The notes below the pieces were generated by a model. It was not told the DNA's origin, did not search any database, and saw nothing but the letters and a program-made list of their open reading frames with translations. Shown in pieces: positions 1 through 7,657 of a DNA stretch of 64,000 bases (its first letter is position 1; each line of letters begins with the position of its first letter). This stretch comes from Streptacidiphilus pinicola. Lineage in GTDB: Bacteria; Actinomycetota; Actinomycetes; Streptomycetales; Streptomycetaceae. Made by a program: the position numbers and the translations under genes. Location of the stretch: the NCBI RefSeq assembly GCF_003258295.1, contig NZ_QKYN01000075.1, positions 1-64,000 on the forward strand, given 5' to 3'.

Positions 1-2
1 AA

Positions 3-158
3 CACGCCGAACACCGACGGGTCCGCGCCCGTGTCGAGCATGCCTTCGCCCGGATGAAGACCTACAAGATCCTGCGCGACTGCCGTGTCCGCGGCGACGG
101 CCTCCACCACGCGGTCCAAGCCGTCGCCCACATGCACAACCTCGCCCTCGCCACATGA
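3..158 (+). CDS. IS5-type DDE transposase, C-terminal end only
   Basis: An open frame enters from the left edge and ends at TGA 156-158, giving the last 51 residues of a transposase. The motif RVEHAFARMKTYKILRDCR is typical of the C-terminal part of DDE transposases of the IS5/DDE_Tnp_4 type found in actinomycete insertion sequences; the glutamate in VEH would be the last acidic residue of the DDE triad. The rest of the gene lies outside the window, so whether the element is intact cannot be judged. It sits just downstream of the lysR gene, which reads towards it. Confidence 0.75.
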   Translation, partial: HAEHRRVRARVEHAFARMKTYKILRDCRVRGDGLHHAVQAVAHMHNLALAT

Positions 159-197
159 AACCCCAGCTCAGACCGCACCCCAGCCTGCCCGCCCACC

Positions 198-213
198 GGA
201 TTGTGCAACACCC
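198..213. repeat. Probable right terminal repeat of the IS element
   Basis: GGATTGTGCAACACCC lies 40 bases after the transposase stop. Many IS5-type elements have short terminal repeats of this kind close after the transposase gene. The left end is outside the window, so the inverted match cannot be checked here. Confidence 0.35.
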
Positions 214-255
214 TTTAGGTGCAGCAGGTGCCGTAGGCCTCGGCTCGGGTACGCC

Positions 256-1224
256 TCACCGCGTGCGCGCCGCCCGGCGCGCCACGTCGAGGAGCAGACG
301 GGCCTGGGGGGAGAGCTCGGTCCCGGCGCGCCAGACCGCGCGCAGGACGCGGCTGAGCTCGACCTCCTCGGCCACCGGCACCTCGACCAGCCGGCCGGCC
401 GCCAGGTCGTCGGCGACGGCGAGCAGGGAGAGGACGGCGGGCGCCGCGCCCTGCGCGGCAGCGCTGCGCAGCGGCCCGGTCGCGCCCAACTCCAGCACCG
501 GCACGGAGGGCCCGACCCACGGCCGCAGCGCGCGCTCCAGCGTCTCCCGGGTGCCCGAGCCCGGTTCACGCAGCAGCAGCGGCGTCTCCGCCAGCTCGGC
601 GCCGGACACGGGGGTACCACGCCGCGCCCACGCGTGGTCCGGCGCCGTCACCACGGCCAACCGGTCACGGCCCACGGCCATCGAGCGCAGGTCCCGGGGC
701 AGGAACGGGCCCTCGATGAACCCGAGATCGGCCTCGCCGTGCCGCAACGCCTCGATCACCTGGTGGCTGTTGGTGACGCGCAGCCCGACGTGCGTCGCCG
801 GGCTGGCCTGACGCAGGCTCACCAGCCAGCCGGGCAGCAGCTGTTCGGCGAGGGTGAGGCTCGCGGCGAGCCGTAGCTCGCCGCGCTGCTGGGCCTGGAG
901 CGCGGCCAGCGCCTCGGCCAGCACGTGCGCCTGGTCCAGCACCCCGCGCGCCCAGTCCGTGACGACCAGCCCGGCCGGGGTGAGCCGCGACCCGCGCCGG
1001 GACCGGTCCAGCAGCTGCAGCGCGAGCTTGCGCTCGAGCGTGCGCAGCCGCGCGCTGGCCGCGGGCTGCGTGATCTGCTGGCGCGCGGCGGCCCGCCCGA
1101 TGCTGCCGGTGTCCGCGACGGCCACGAGCAGCTCCAACGTCTCCAGATCGGGCAACCGCCGCGACGCGGGCAGCCCACCGTTGTCCGCGCCGCCGTGCCG
1201 ATCCGCCCCTGCCGTTCCCGTCAT
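256..1224 (-). CDS. LysR-family transcriptional regulator
   Basis: This 322-residue protein has an N-terminal winged helix-turn-helix at about residues 27-86 (SIGRAAARQQITQPAASARL is the recognition unit), followed by a LysR substrate-binding domain to the end. The length is normal for the family, with about 20 extra residues before the HTH. It is divergent from a YeiH-type exporter. In enterobacteria the LysR protein YeiE is encoded next to yeiH, so this protein most likely controls that exporter in response to a small ligand (inference). Its ATG lies inside a palindrome at 1221-1239, which suggests autoregulation. A start a few codons downstream is possible. Confidence 0.9.
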   Translation of the reverse strand: MTGTAGADRHGGADNGGLPASRRLPDLETLELLVAVADTGSIGRAAARQQITQPAASARLRTLERKLALQLLDRSRRGSRLTPAGLVVTDWARGVLDQAHVLAEALAALQAQQRGELRLAASLTLAEQLLPGWLVSLRQASPATHVGLRVTNSHQVIEALRHGEADLGFIEGPFLPRDLRSMAVGRDRLAVVTAPDHAWARRGTPVSGAELAETPLLLREPGSGTRETLERALRPWVGPSVPVLELGATGPLRSAAAQGAAPAVLSLLAVADDLAAGRLVEVPVAEEVELSRVLRAVWRAGTELSPQARLLLDVARRAARTR

Positions 1225-1239
1225 AGGGAAACCCTATGA
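1221..1239. promoter_or_regulatory. Palindrome of LysR type (T-N11-A) overlapping the lysR start
   Basis: TCATAGGGAAACCCTATGA is a palindrome except for its three central bases and contains T1224-N11-A1236, the classical LysR box. It covers the lysR ATG (1222-1224 on the complement) and precedes the divergent exporter gene, so one bound regulator could control both. Confidence 0.6.
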
Positions 1240-1294
1240 CGTGGGCGCGGCTTTCCGGCTACCGCCCCTCCGCCACGCGCCCAAGAGTGGACCG

Positions 1295-2365
1295 GTGACG
1301 ATCATCCCCGCGCGCAACGGACAGGTTCTGGCCCGGCCCGACGGCTCGCCGTCCCCGGACACCGCTCGCGGCGCGGTGCGGCGGATCGCGCCGGGGCTGG
1401 TCATGGCCGCCGGGGCCACCGCCGTCGCCGCCGGGGTGAACCACCTGGCGCCGGCCGTCTCGCCGATGACCGCCGCGGTCGCGCTCGGCGTCCTGGTCGG
1501 GAACCTGCGGATGCGCGGCGCGGGCCTGCTTCCCGTCGCGACCCGCCCCGGGCTCGGCGTCGCCGCGAAGCGGGTGATGCGCGTGGCCGTCGTGCTGCTC
1601 GGGTTCAAGCTCGCGCTCAGCGACATCCTCTCGCTCGGGTGGCCGAGCCTCGTCCTGGTCTGCCTGGTCGTCGCGGCGACGTTCTTCGGCACGCGGTGGC
1701 TCGGCCGCAGGGCCGGACTACCTGGCGACCAGCCGCTGCTGATCGCGACCGGCTTCTCCATCTGCGGGGCCTCCGCCGTCGCCGCGATGAACGGCGTGAC
1801 CGAGAGCGAGGAGCGCGACACCGTCACCGCCGTCGCCCTGGTGACGCTCTGCGGCACCCTCGCGATCGCCGTGCTGCCGCTGCTGCATCACCCTCTCGGG
1901 CTGACCGACCTGCAGTTCGGGCGCTGGACGGGAGCGAGCGTGCACGACGTGGGCCAGGTGGTGGCGATCGGGCAGACCGCCGGCGCCGCCGCACTCGGCC
2001 AGGCGGTCGTGGTCAAACTGATGCGGGTGGCGCTGCTCGCGCCGCTGGTCACCGGCGTAGCGCTGGCGCGGTCCCGGCGCGGCGGCCGGGCGGCGGGCGA
2101 GAAGCGTCCGGCGCCGCTGCCGCTCTTCCTGGTCGGTTTCCTGGCGTGCGTCGCGATTCGCAGCACCGGCGTGCTCCCCGCCGGTTTCGTGAACACCGCG
2201 GGAACCGTCGACGAACTGCTGACCGCGGCGGCGCTCTTCGCCCTCGGCAGCACCGTGGACGTACGGAACCTGCTGCGCACCGGGCGCCGGGCGCTGCTCG
2301 TCGGGCTGGCTTCCTGGGCCCTGATCGCGGCCGTCTCCTACGCGGGCGTGCTGCTCACCACCTGA
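1295..2365 (+). CDS. YeiH/UPF0324 family putative sulfate exporter
   Basis: A membrane protein of 356 residues with about ten hydrophobic segments. The family signature is clear: an N-terminal unit with MTAAVALGVLVGNL, then GLGVAAKRVMRVAVVLLGFKLAL, then CGASAVAAMNGV, then SVHDVGQVVAIG. This matches the UPF0324 family (E. coli YeiH), annotated as a putative sulfate exporter; the substrate is not proven. GTG 1295 gives a normal family length; GTG 1241 is in frame and would add 18 residues. It is transcribed divergently from the lysR gene with the LysR-type palindrome between them. A hairpin terminator follows the stop codon by 16 bases. Confidence 0.85.
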   Translation: MTIIPARNGQVLARPDGSPSPDTARGAVRRIAPGLVMAAGATAVAAGVNHLAPAVSPMTAAVALGVLVGNLRMRGAGLLPVATRPGLGVAAKRVMRVAVVLLGFKLALSDILSLGWPSLVLVCLVVAATFFGTRWLGRRAGLPGDQPLLIATGFSICGASAVAAMNGVTESEERDTVTAVALVTLCGTLAIAVLPLLHHPLGLTDLQFGRWTGASVHDVGQVVAIGQTAGAAALGQAVVVKLMRVALLAPLVTGVALARSRRGGRAAGEKRPAPLPLFLVGFLACVAIRSTGVLPAGFVNTAGTVDELLTAAALFALGSTVDVRNLLRTGRRALLVGLASWALIAAVSYAGVLLTT

Positions 2366-2381
2366 GCCGGAAAAGCAAAAA

Positions 2382-2400
2382 GCCGGGATTGCATCCCGGC
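2382..2400 (+). terminator. Hairpin after the YeiH-type exporter gene
   Basis: GCCGGGAT-TGC-ATCCCGGC forms a perfect 8-bp stem with a 3-base loop, 16 bases after the stop codon. There is no T-tract. The loop and the start of the right arm double as the -35 hexamer of the helD promoter. Confidence 0.6.
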
Positions 2401-2417
2401 GAATTCCCTCGTATATT
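2389..2417 (+). promoter_or_regulatory. Predicted sigma-70-type promoter of helD
   Basis: TTGCAT (2389-2394), 17 bases, TATATT (2412-2417): near-consensus hexamers at ideal spacing. Transcription would start about 2424, at the base of the leader hairpin. The -35 lies within the preceding terminator hairpin. Confidence 0.6.
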
Positions 2418-2420
2418 GAG

Positions 2421-2458
2421 AGATTCCTCTGCTCGACAGCACAACGAGCAAGGAATCT
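2421..2458 (+). promoter_or_regulatory. Leader hairpin upstream of helD
   Basis: AGATTCCTcTGCTCG (2421-2435) pairs with CGAGCAAGGAATCT (2445-2458): 14 base pairs with one bulged C and a 9-base loop, followed by T residues. The AAGGAA in the right arm is a good ribosome site for an ATG at 2461, which opens a 75-codon frame overlapping the helD start in another frame. It could act as an attenuator, a protein-binding site or an operator; the sequence does not decide. Confidence 0.5.
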
Positions 2459-2491
2459 TTATGGGTTCACTATATCCGAGCGGGAGCGGCT

Positions 2492-4759
2492 TTGTCAAAC
2501 GACGGAATTCGCCAGGAACAGGAATTCATCGACCTGCTCCGCACACGCCTCGCCGTGCTGGAGACGCGGGCCGAGGCCGCCGTCCAGGCCGCGCTGGGGC
2601 AGGAGGTGACCAACGCTCAGACGCGGCTCGAACGCGACGTGCTGGTCGCCGAGAACTCCGGTCTGCTCGCGGCCTACGCGTCAGGTGAACACGGCCTCTG
2701 TTTCGGCCGGCTCTGGTTCCGCGACGGCGCCGACCACCACATCGGCCGGCTCGGCATCCGCGCCGACGACGCGGAACGTACTCCGCTCGTCGTCGACTGG
2801 CGTGCCGACATCGCCCGGCCCTTCTACCTCGCCACCGGCTACGAACCGATGGGCCTGCGCCGTCGGCGTCACCTCACCACCGAGCGCAACCGCGTCACCG
2901 GCCTGCACGACGAGATCCTGGACCTGACCGACGCCGAGCGCTCCGGCTTCGAGGGCTCCGACGCCGACGCGGTGCTCCTCGCCGCGCTCGACGCCGCCCG
3001 TACCGGGCGCATGCACGACATCGTGCAGACCATTCAGGCCGACCAGGACCGGCTCATCCGCGCCCCGCACCAGGGCGTGCTCGTGGTGGAGGGCGGTCCC
3101 GGCACCGGCAAGACGGCCGTGGCCCTGCACCGCGCCGCCTACCTGCTCTACGCCCAGCGCGAGCTGCTGGCCCGGCGCGCGGTGTTGATCGTGGGCCCGA
3201 ACCCGGCCTTCCTCGCCTACATCGGCCAGGTGCTCCCCTCGCTCGGCGAGACCGGCGTGCTGCTGGCCACGCCGGCCGAGCTGTTCCCCGGCGTGCGCGC
3301 GATCGGCACCGACACGCCGGCCGCCGCCGCGGTCAAGGGCGACGCCGCCATGGCCGACGCGCTCGCCGCGCAGCTGCGCGACCGGCAGGCCCTGCCGGAC
3401 CCGGCCCTGGTGATCGAGCACGACGACGGCGTGCTGATCCTGGATCGGGCGATCGCCGCCGCCGCGCGTGAGCGTGCCCGCGCCACGCAGCTGCCGCACA
3501 ACCTGGCCCGCCCGCACTTCGCGTTCGCGGTCATCGACGCGCTCACCGAGCAGCTCGTCGCCCGGCTCGGCCACGACCCCTACGGCGGCCCGAACCTGCT
3601 CGGCCCGGACGACCAGGCGCTGATCGGCAAGGCCGTCGCCGCCAGCTCCGGCGTCCACGCCGCGATCGACGAGCTGTGGCCGCAGCTGACCCCGGAGCAG
3701 TTCCTGGCCGACTTCCTGGAGGAGCCGACGCACCTCCCCGACGCCGACGCGGCCGCCATCCGCCGCGTCCACGACTCCCGCCCGGAGCGGCCCGCGCGTT
3801 GGGAGTGGACGCCGGCGGACGTCCCGCTGCTGGACGAGGCGGCGGAGCTGCTCGGCGAGGACGACTCCGCGCGCCGCGCGGCGGAGGAGGCGCTGCGGCA
3901 GGAGCAGATCGCCTACGCGCAGGGCGTGCTGGACCTCTCCTACGGCTCGCGCACGCAGGAGTTCGAGGACCGCGACGACGAGGACGCCGAGTACCTGGCC
4001 GCCCACGACCTCATCGACGCCGAGCGACTGGCGGACCGTCAGGAGGAGATCGACCACCGCACGGCGGCGGAGCGCGCCGCGGCCGATCGCACCTGGGCCT
4101 TCGGCCACGTCATCGTGGACGAGGCCCAGGAGGTCTCCGCGATGGCCTGGCGCCTGCTGATGCGTCGCTGCCCGACCCGCTCGATGACCCTGGTCGGCGA
4201 CCCGGCCCAGACCAGCGAGCCCGGCGGCTGCGGCAGTTGGGACGCGGCGTTGACCCCGCACGTCCAGGACCGGTGGCAGCGCGTCGTCCTGGACGTCAAC
4301 TACCGCACCCCGTCCGAGATCATGGACGCCGCGGCGGCCGTCCACCGCGCCTCGGACCCGTCCTTCACGCCGCCTCGCTCGGTGCGCTCGACCGGCGTCC
4401 GCCCGTGGGCGCGGGAGGTCGACGCGCCGGACGAGCTGCCGGCGGCGTTGGCCAAGGCGGTCGGCGAACTCGCCTCTCCCGAACGCCGTCTGGCGGTCAT
4501 CGCACCGGCGTCCCTGCTCGACGCCCTCACCCCCGCCCTGCCGGAGGCCGCCTCGGGCGCCGCGCCGGACCTGACCTCCCCAGTCGTCCTGCTCGCCCCG
4601 GGGCAGGCCAAGGGGCTGGAGTTCGACTCCGTCCTGGTGGTCGAGCCCGCCGGCTTCGGCGCGAACGAGCTGTACGTGGCCCTGACCCGGGCCACGCAGA
4701 GCCTCGGTGTGCTGCACACCGAGGCCCTGCCGTTCGGGCTGGAGCTGGAGACGGTCTGA
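2492..4759 (+). CDS. helD: HelD/HelR-like RNA polymerase-associated ATPase
   Basis: A 755-residue superfamily 1 (UvrD-like) ATPase. The N-terminal 60 residues are helical, as expected for the coiled-coil arm that HelD inserts into RNA polymerase. Walker A is GGPGTGKT at about residues 202-209, and the Walker B box VIVDEAQEVSAMAW is at about 541-554. Family knowledge: HelD dissociates stalled RNA polymerase, and actinobacterial HelR can protect it from rifamycins; that role here is inferred. The TTG start is preceded by GGGAG five bases upstream, and the frame has no better start. The gene is single, with its own promoter and a structured leader. Confidence 0.88.
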   Translation: MSNDGIRQEQEFIDLLRTRLAVLETRAEAAVQAALGQEVTNAQTRLERDVLVAENSGLLAAYASGEHGLCFGRLWFRDGADHHIGRLGIRADDAERTPLVVDWRADIARPFYLATGYEPMGLRRRRHLTTERNRVTGLHDEILDLTDAERSGFEGSDADAVLLAALDAARTGRMHDIVQTIQADQDRLIRAPHQGVLVVEGGPGTGKTAVALHRAAYLLYAQRELLARRAVLIVGPNPAFLAYIGQVLPSLGETGVLLATPAELFPGVRAIGTDTPAAAAVKGDAAMADALAAQLRDRQALPDPALVIEHDDGVLILDRAIAAAARERARATQLPHNLARPHFAFAVIDALTEQLVARLGHDPYGGPNLLGPDDQALIGKAVAASSGVHAAIDELWPQLTPEQFLADFLEEPTHLPDADAAAIRRVHDSRPERPARWEWTPADVPLLDEAAELLGEDDSARRAAEEALRQEQIAYAQGVLDLSYGSRTQEFEDRDDEDAEYLAAHDLIDAERLADRQEEIDHRTAAERAAADRTWAFGHVIVDEAQEVSAMAWRLLMRRCPTRSMTLVGDPAQTSEPGGCGSWDAALTPHVQDRWQRVVLDVNYRTPSEIMDAAAAVHRASDPSFTPPRSVRSTGVRPWAREVDAPDELPAALAKAVGELASPERRLAVIAPASLLDALTPALPEAASGAAPDLTSPVVLLAPGQAKGLEFDSVLVVEPAGFGANELYVALTRATQSLGVLHTEALPFGLELETV

Positions 4760-4780
4760 CCGTCGTCCGTCGGTCCCCGC

Positions 4781-5974
4781 CTATCCGACCGGCTTCGCCT
4801 CCACCGGAGCGAGTGCGGCGGGCGGGGACGACTGCTGACGCTTCGCCAGCTCGCGGGCGACCAGCGCGCGCAGGCCCGTCGTCGCCGTCGCCCAGAAGGC
4901 GAGGACGCCGCAACCGATCGCGGTGGCGGCGCTCAGGGCGGTGACGCGGTCGAGGTCGAGGGCGCGCTCGAAGGGGAGGACGCAGAGGACGGAGAAGACC
5001 GGGGCCAGGCTCAGGCCGACCAGGTGGATCCGCCACTCCTCGGCCGCCCAGGGGCGCCCGTCCCGGACGGCGCGGCGGAGCCGCGCAAGCATGACGGCGG
5101 CGGTCAGGGCGAAGGGCAGCAGGTAGCCGAGCAGCAGCCGGTGGTTCTGCGCCCCGCCCGCCGCCAAGAAGGCGTCCGTGATCCATCCCAGCGCCGCCGC
5201 GCCCGCCGCGGCGGCGGCCAGCAGCACCCACCACGGCAGCCAGCTCCCGTTCATGCCGGGCAGTTCCGCCCGGTGGTCCAGCCGCCGCGAGGCCAGCAGC
5301 GCGCCGAAGGCGACGACCGAGCCGAGGTGCATGACCGCGATCTGGTTGATCTGCGCCATCGAGAGCCCGGGGAAGAACACCGGGAGCGCGCCCCACTCGA
5401 AGCGCAGCAGCGGAGCGGTCATCAGGAAGCCGTAGCAGAGCAGCATCCACCGCTGGTGGATCTCCGGCATCCGCTGCACCGCCGCGACGATCCCGGCGGT
5501 GACGCTGAACACCGTGCCGACGAGGATCGCCCCGAGGACGATCCAGAAGGCGGGCCCGCTGAACGCGTCGCGCGGCGCCGTGCGCAGCAGGTAGACCGCG
5601 GCGCCGGCCATCGACACGTAGACGGTGACCGCGAAGACCACCCCGAGCGCGCGGTGCAGCCGCGCCCTGCGCCGTACGGCGGTGAGGAGTTGGAGCGGGC
5701 CGAGCAGCAACAGCAGTCCGCCCAGCACGGAGTGGACGACCAGCGCCGCGAGGCTGTGCCGGTAGGGCCCGAGCCGGTTGGCGACCGCGTCCGCGACGTA
5801 GCGGGGGTTGGTGAGGTGCGCGAGGAACGACTCGCCGATGGCGGGGGCGCCGGGGTGGGCGTAGGGCCAGAGCTCCGTCATCGCGATCGGCGCGTACCCG
5901 ACGCCGACCGCCACCACGACGAGCGCCGCCACCCGGCCCCAGCCGATCCCGACGCTGACCCTCGGACGGTTCAC
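4781..5974 (-). CDS. DUF2306 family multi-pass membrane protein
   Basis: A 397-residue integral membrane protein with about eight transmembrane segments and a GTG start preceded by GAGGGG. The stretch LLLLLGPLQLL followed by RRRARLHRALGVVFAV, and later PEIHQRWMLLCYGFLMTAPLLR, matches predicted membrane proteins of the DUF2306 type, which carry histidines between helices. The function is unknown; a haem or quinone-linked role has been guessed for similar proteins but nothing here shows it. It ends 21 bases from the helD stop on the opposite strand. Confidence 0.8.
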   Translation of the reverse strand: MNRPRVSVGIGWGRVAALVVVAVGVGYAPIAMTELWPYAHPGAPAIGESFLAHLTNPRYVADAVANRLGPYRHSLAALVVHSVLGGLLLLLGPLQLLTAVRRRARLHRALGVVFAVTVYVSMAGAAVYLLRTAPRDAFSGPAFWIVLGAILVGTVFSVTAGIVAAVQRMPEIHQRWMLLCYGFLMTAPLLRFEWGALPVFFPGLSMAQINQIAVMHLGSVVAFGALLASRRLDHRAELPGMNGSWLPWWVLLAAAAAGAAALGWITDAFLAAGGAQNHRLLLGYLLPFALTAAVMLARLRRAVRDGRPWAAEEWRIHLVGLSLAPVFSVLCVLPFERALDLDRVTALSAATAIGCGVLAFWATATTGLRALVARELAKRQQSSPPAALAPVEAKPVG

Positions 5975-6080
5975 GGCGGCCCCTCACGTCTGGTCGATAG
6001 TCCTTCATGGATTATCAGGAAGGTAAGGCGGAACCAGGGAGGGGTCAAGAGCTTGTTACCGGTGAGTCAGAAGAGCGTCG

Positions 6081-6599
6081 TCACTCGGAGGCGCGGCTCG
6101 CCACCCACCGCCAGAACTCGACCATCATCCGCTCGTAGCGGATCCCGAACTCCAGCGCCTCACGCTGGCCACGCGTGATCAGCTCACCCACGGAGTCGGC
6201 CAGGCCCTCGTACTCCGCGAGCGTGCGCTCGTGCTCCTCGACCTGGACCGGCGCGTGCACCTCCGGCCGGGCGCCGAACCAGAGCTTGAGGATGCCGCGT
6301 TCACGCGCCTCCACCGGCACGAACGCGGAGTCGGCGAGCCACCCCGCCAGCGCCCGCCGGCCCGCCTCGGTCAGCCGCATCACCCGGCGGTTGCGCCCGC
6401 CCTCCTGCCGCACCTCGGAGAGCAGGCCGGCCGCGAGCAGCCGGTCGCACTGTGCGTACACCTGCGCGTGCGGCACCGCCCAGAACGGCGCGACGGTCTG
6501 AGCAGCCTCGATCTTCACGTCGTACGGGCTCGCCTCGCCCAGCTGGTCGATGATTCCCAGCACGAGATAGGAGGACGTGGTCAACCGGGTCTCAGCCAT
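6081..6599 (-). CDS. PadR-family transcriptional regulator
   Basis: A 172-residue regulator: winged helix at residues 1-90 (SYLVLGIIDQLGEASPYDVK and VPHAQVYAQCDRLLAAGLL are the PadR core), then a helical dimerisation domain typical of the longer PadR proteins (VirR class, DUF4180-like C-terminal helices). The frame stays open upstream, but ATG 6599 is preferred: it starts directly at the conserved domain, and a TACCGT -10 box lies six bases upstream, the arrangement of leaderless actinomycete genes. It is divergent from the cyclophilin-like gene and probably controls it and itself. Confidence 0.88.
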   Translation of the reverse strand: MAETRLTTSSYLVLGIIDQLGEASPYDVKIEAAQTVAPFWAVPHAQVYAQCDRLLAAGLLSEVRQEGGRNRRVMRLTEAGRRALAGWLADSAFVPVEARERGILKLWFGARPEVHAPVQVEEHERTLAEYEGLADSVGELITRGQREALEFGIRYERMMVEFWRWVASRASE

Positions 6600-6605
6600 G
6601 CGGTG

Positions 6606-6640
6606 ACGGTATCGCGAGACAGCATTGACAAATTGTTGAA
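6606..6640. promoter_or_regulatory. Divergent promoter region of padR and the cyclophilin-like gene
   Basis: On the minus strand TACCGT (6606-6611) ends six bases before the padR ATG. On the plus strand TTGACA (6625-6630) is a perfect -35 hexamer, though no good -10 follows it. The AT-rich symmetric core ACAAATTGT (6628-6636) overlaps it and is the likeliest regulator site in this 61-base gap. Confidence 0.4.
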
Positions 6641-6660
6641 GGCCACGCTTCCCTGCTGCC

Positions 6661-7035
6661 ATGCAGATTCGCTTCATCTGGCCGGCCGGCACCGCGACGG
6701 CCACGCTCGGCTCCACGCCGACCACCGAGGCCCTCCGGGCCGCCCTCCCGATCCAGTCGACGGCGAACACCTGGGGCCAGGAGGTCTACTTCCGCACCCC
6801 CGTCAGCCGCCCCGTGGAGCCGGACGCCCGCCAGGTCGTCGACCCGGGCACGGTCGCCTTCTGGACCGACGGCGACAGCATCGCCCTGCCGTTCGGCCCC
6901 ACCCCGATCTCACGGGGCGACGAATGCCGCCTCGCCAGCCCCTGCAACCTCCTCGGCACCCTCGACACCGACCCCAGGACCCTCGCCACCGTCCGCGACG
7001 GCGACCCGATCCGCGTCGAGCTCGTCGCCGACTGA
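6661..7035 (+). CDS. Cyclophilin-like fold protein (PF04126 type)
   Basis: A 124-residue protein. The N-terminal MQIRFIWPAGTATATL, the central NTWGQEVYFRTPV and the segment VVDPGTVAFWTDGDSIALPFGPTPIS match the TM1367/PF04126 family of small proteins with a cyclophilin-like beta-barrel. These lack shown isomerase activity and their function is not known. It is divergent from padR, a common arrangement for a regulator and its target. Its 3' end overlaps the convergent Nudix gene by 126 bases. Confidence 0.75.
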   Translation: MQIRFIWPAGTATATLGSTPTTEALRAALPIQSTANTWGQEVYFRTPVSRPVEPDARQVVDPGTVAFWTDGDSIALPFGPTPISRGDECRLASPCNLLGTLDTDPRTLATVRDGDPIRVELVAD

Positions 7036-7617
7036 GCCCGGGGCCGCGCCACCGCTCAAGGCCCGCCGCAGCTTGCGGGCGAACCGGTGCATGTGCGGAT
7101 CGAGCGTCACCAGCGGTTCGCGCAGCACCTGCTCGATCGTCAGCCAGCGCAGCGCCGAGAACTCCCGCTCGTCGTACCAGCCGACAGCGGACGCCTCGGC
7201 GCTGAGCAGGTACCAGAGAGACACGTCCGTGTGCCCGCGGTCCCTCGTCTCCGTCACCGTCACGAAGAACGGCCGCTCCCCTGCCACGCCCGCCGCGACG
7301 GCCTCGATGCCCAACTCCTCACGGCACTCCCACACCGTGCACGCCCACGGCTCCTCCCCCGGCTCGACGTGCCCACCCGCCGGCAACCACAGCCCGGCCT
7401 TGCGGTGCGCCCCGAGCAGCAGCTCACCCCGCTCCTCGTCCAGCACCACGAAGTAGCTCACCAGGTGCATCGGCGGCACGTCCGACCGCCCCGCCCGGTA
7501 CAACGGCGCCCCGCTGCCGACCCATGCCACGACGGCCTCGACATGAGCCCGCTCCACCTCGTCCCCGGGCTCGACACCCGCCACCAACCCGACCAGCCGA
7601 CCCCGTTCGCCACTCAC
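6910..7617 (-). CDS. Nudix hydrolase
   Basis: A 235-residue Nudix hydrolase of the type that removes nucleoside diphosphate-linked groups; the substrate cannot be deduced. The Nudix box lies at about residues 82-104 (GHVEPGEEPWACTVWECREE, then LGI), with Trp in place of the usual Arg of REUXEE but both catalytic glutamates kept. GTG 7617 gives the expected N-terminal extension of about 50 residues. The C-terminal 60 residues are Gly/Ala/Val/Asp-rich and read antisense to the cyclophilin-like gene, so the real stop may have shifted during evolution. The gene follows the HEAT-repeat gene by 40 bases on the same strand and is probably co-transcribed. Confidence 0.82.
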   Translation of the reverse strand: MSGERGRLVGLVAGVEPGDEVERAHVEAVVAWVGSGAPLYRAGRSDVPPMHLVSYFVVLDEERGELLLGAHRKAGLWLPAGGHVEPGEEPWACTVWECREELGIEAVAAGVAGERPFFVTVTETRDRGHTDVSLWYLLSAEASAVGWYDEREFSALRWLTIEQVLREPLVTLDPHMHRFARKLRRALSGGAAPGSVGDELDADRVAVADGGEGPGVGVEGAEEVAGAGEAAFVAP

Positions 7618-7657
7618 CCGCGCATCGTCGCAGAGGCCACTGACAACAGCCGCGCCC

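Noticed and set aside
2461-2688. 75-codon frame starting ATG 2461 upstream of and overlapping helD
   Set aside because: Not listed as a gene: its product is low-complexity and the frame is antiparallel in codon quality to helD. It is kept only as a possible leader frame because its ribosome site sits in the hairpin.
6600-6770. Extended N-terminus of the PadR protein to ATG 6770
   Set aside because: The extra 57 residues overlap the divergent gene, have no conservation signal, and ATG 6599 starts exactly at the domain with a -10 box upstream.
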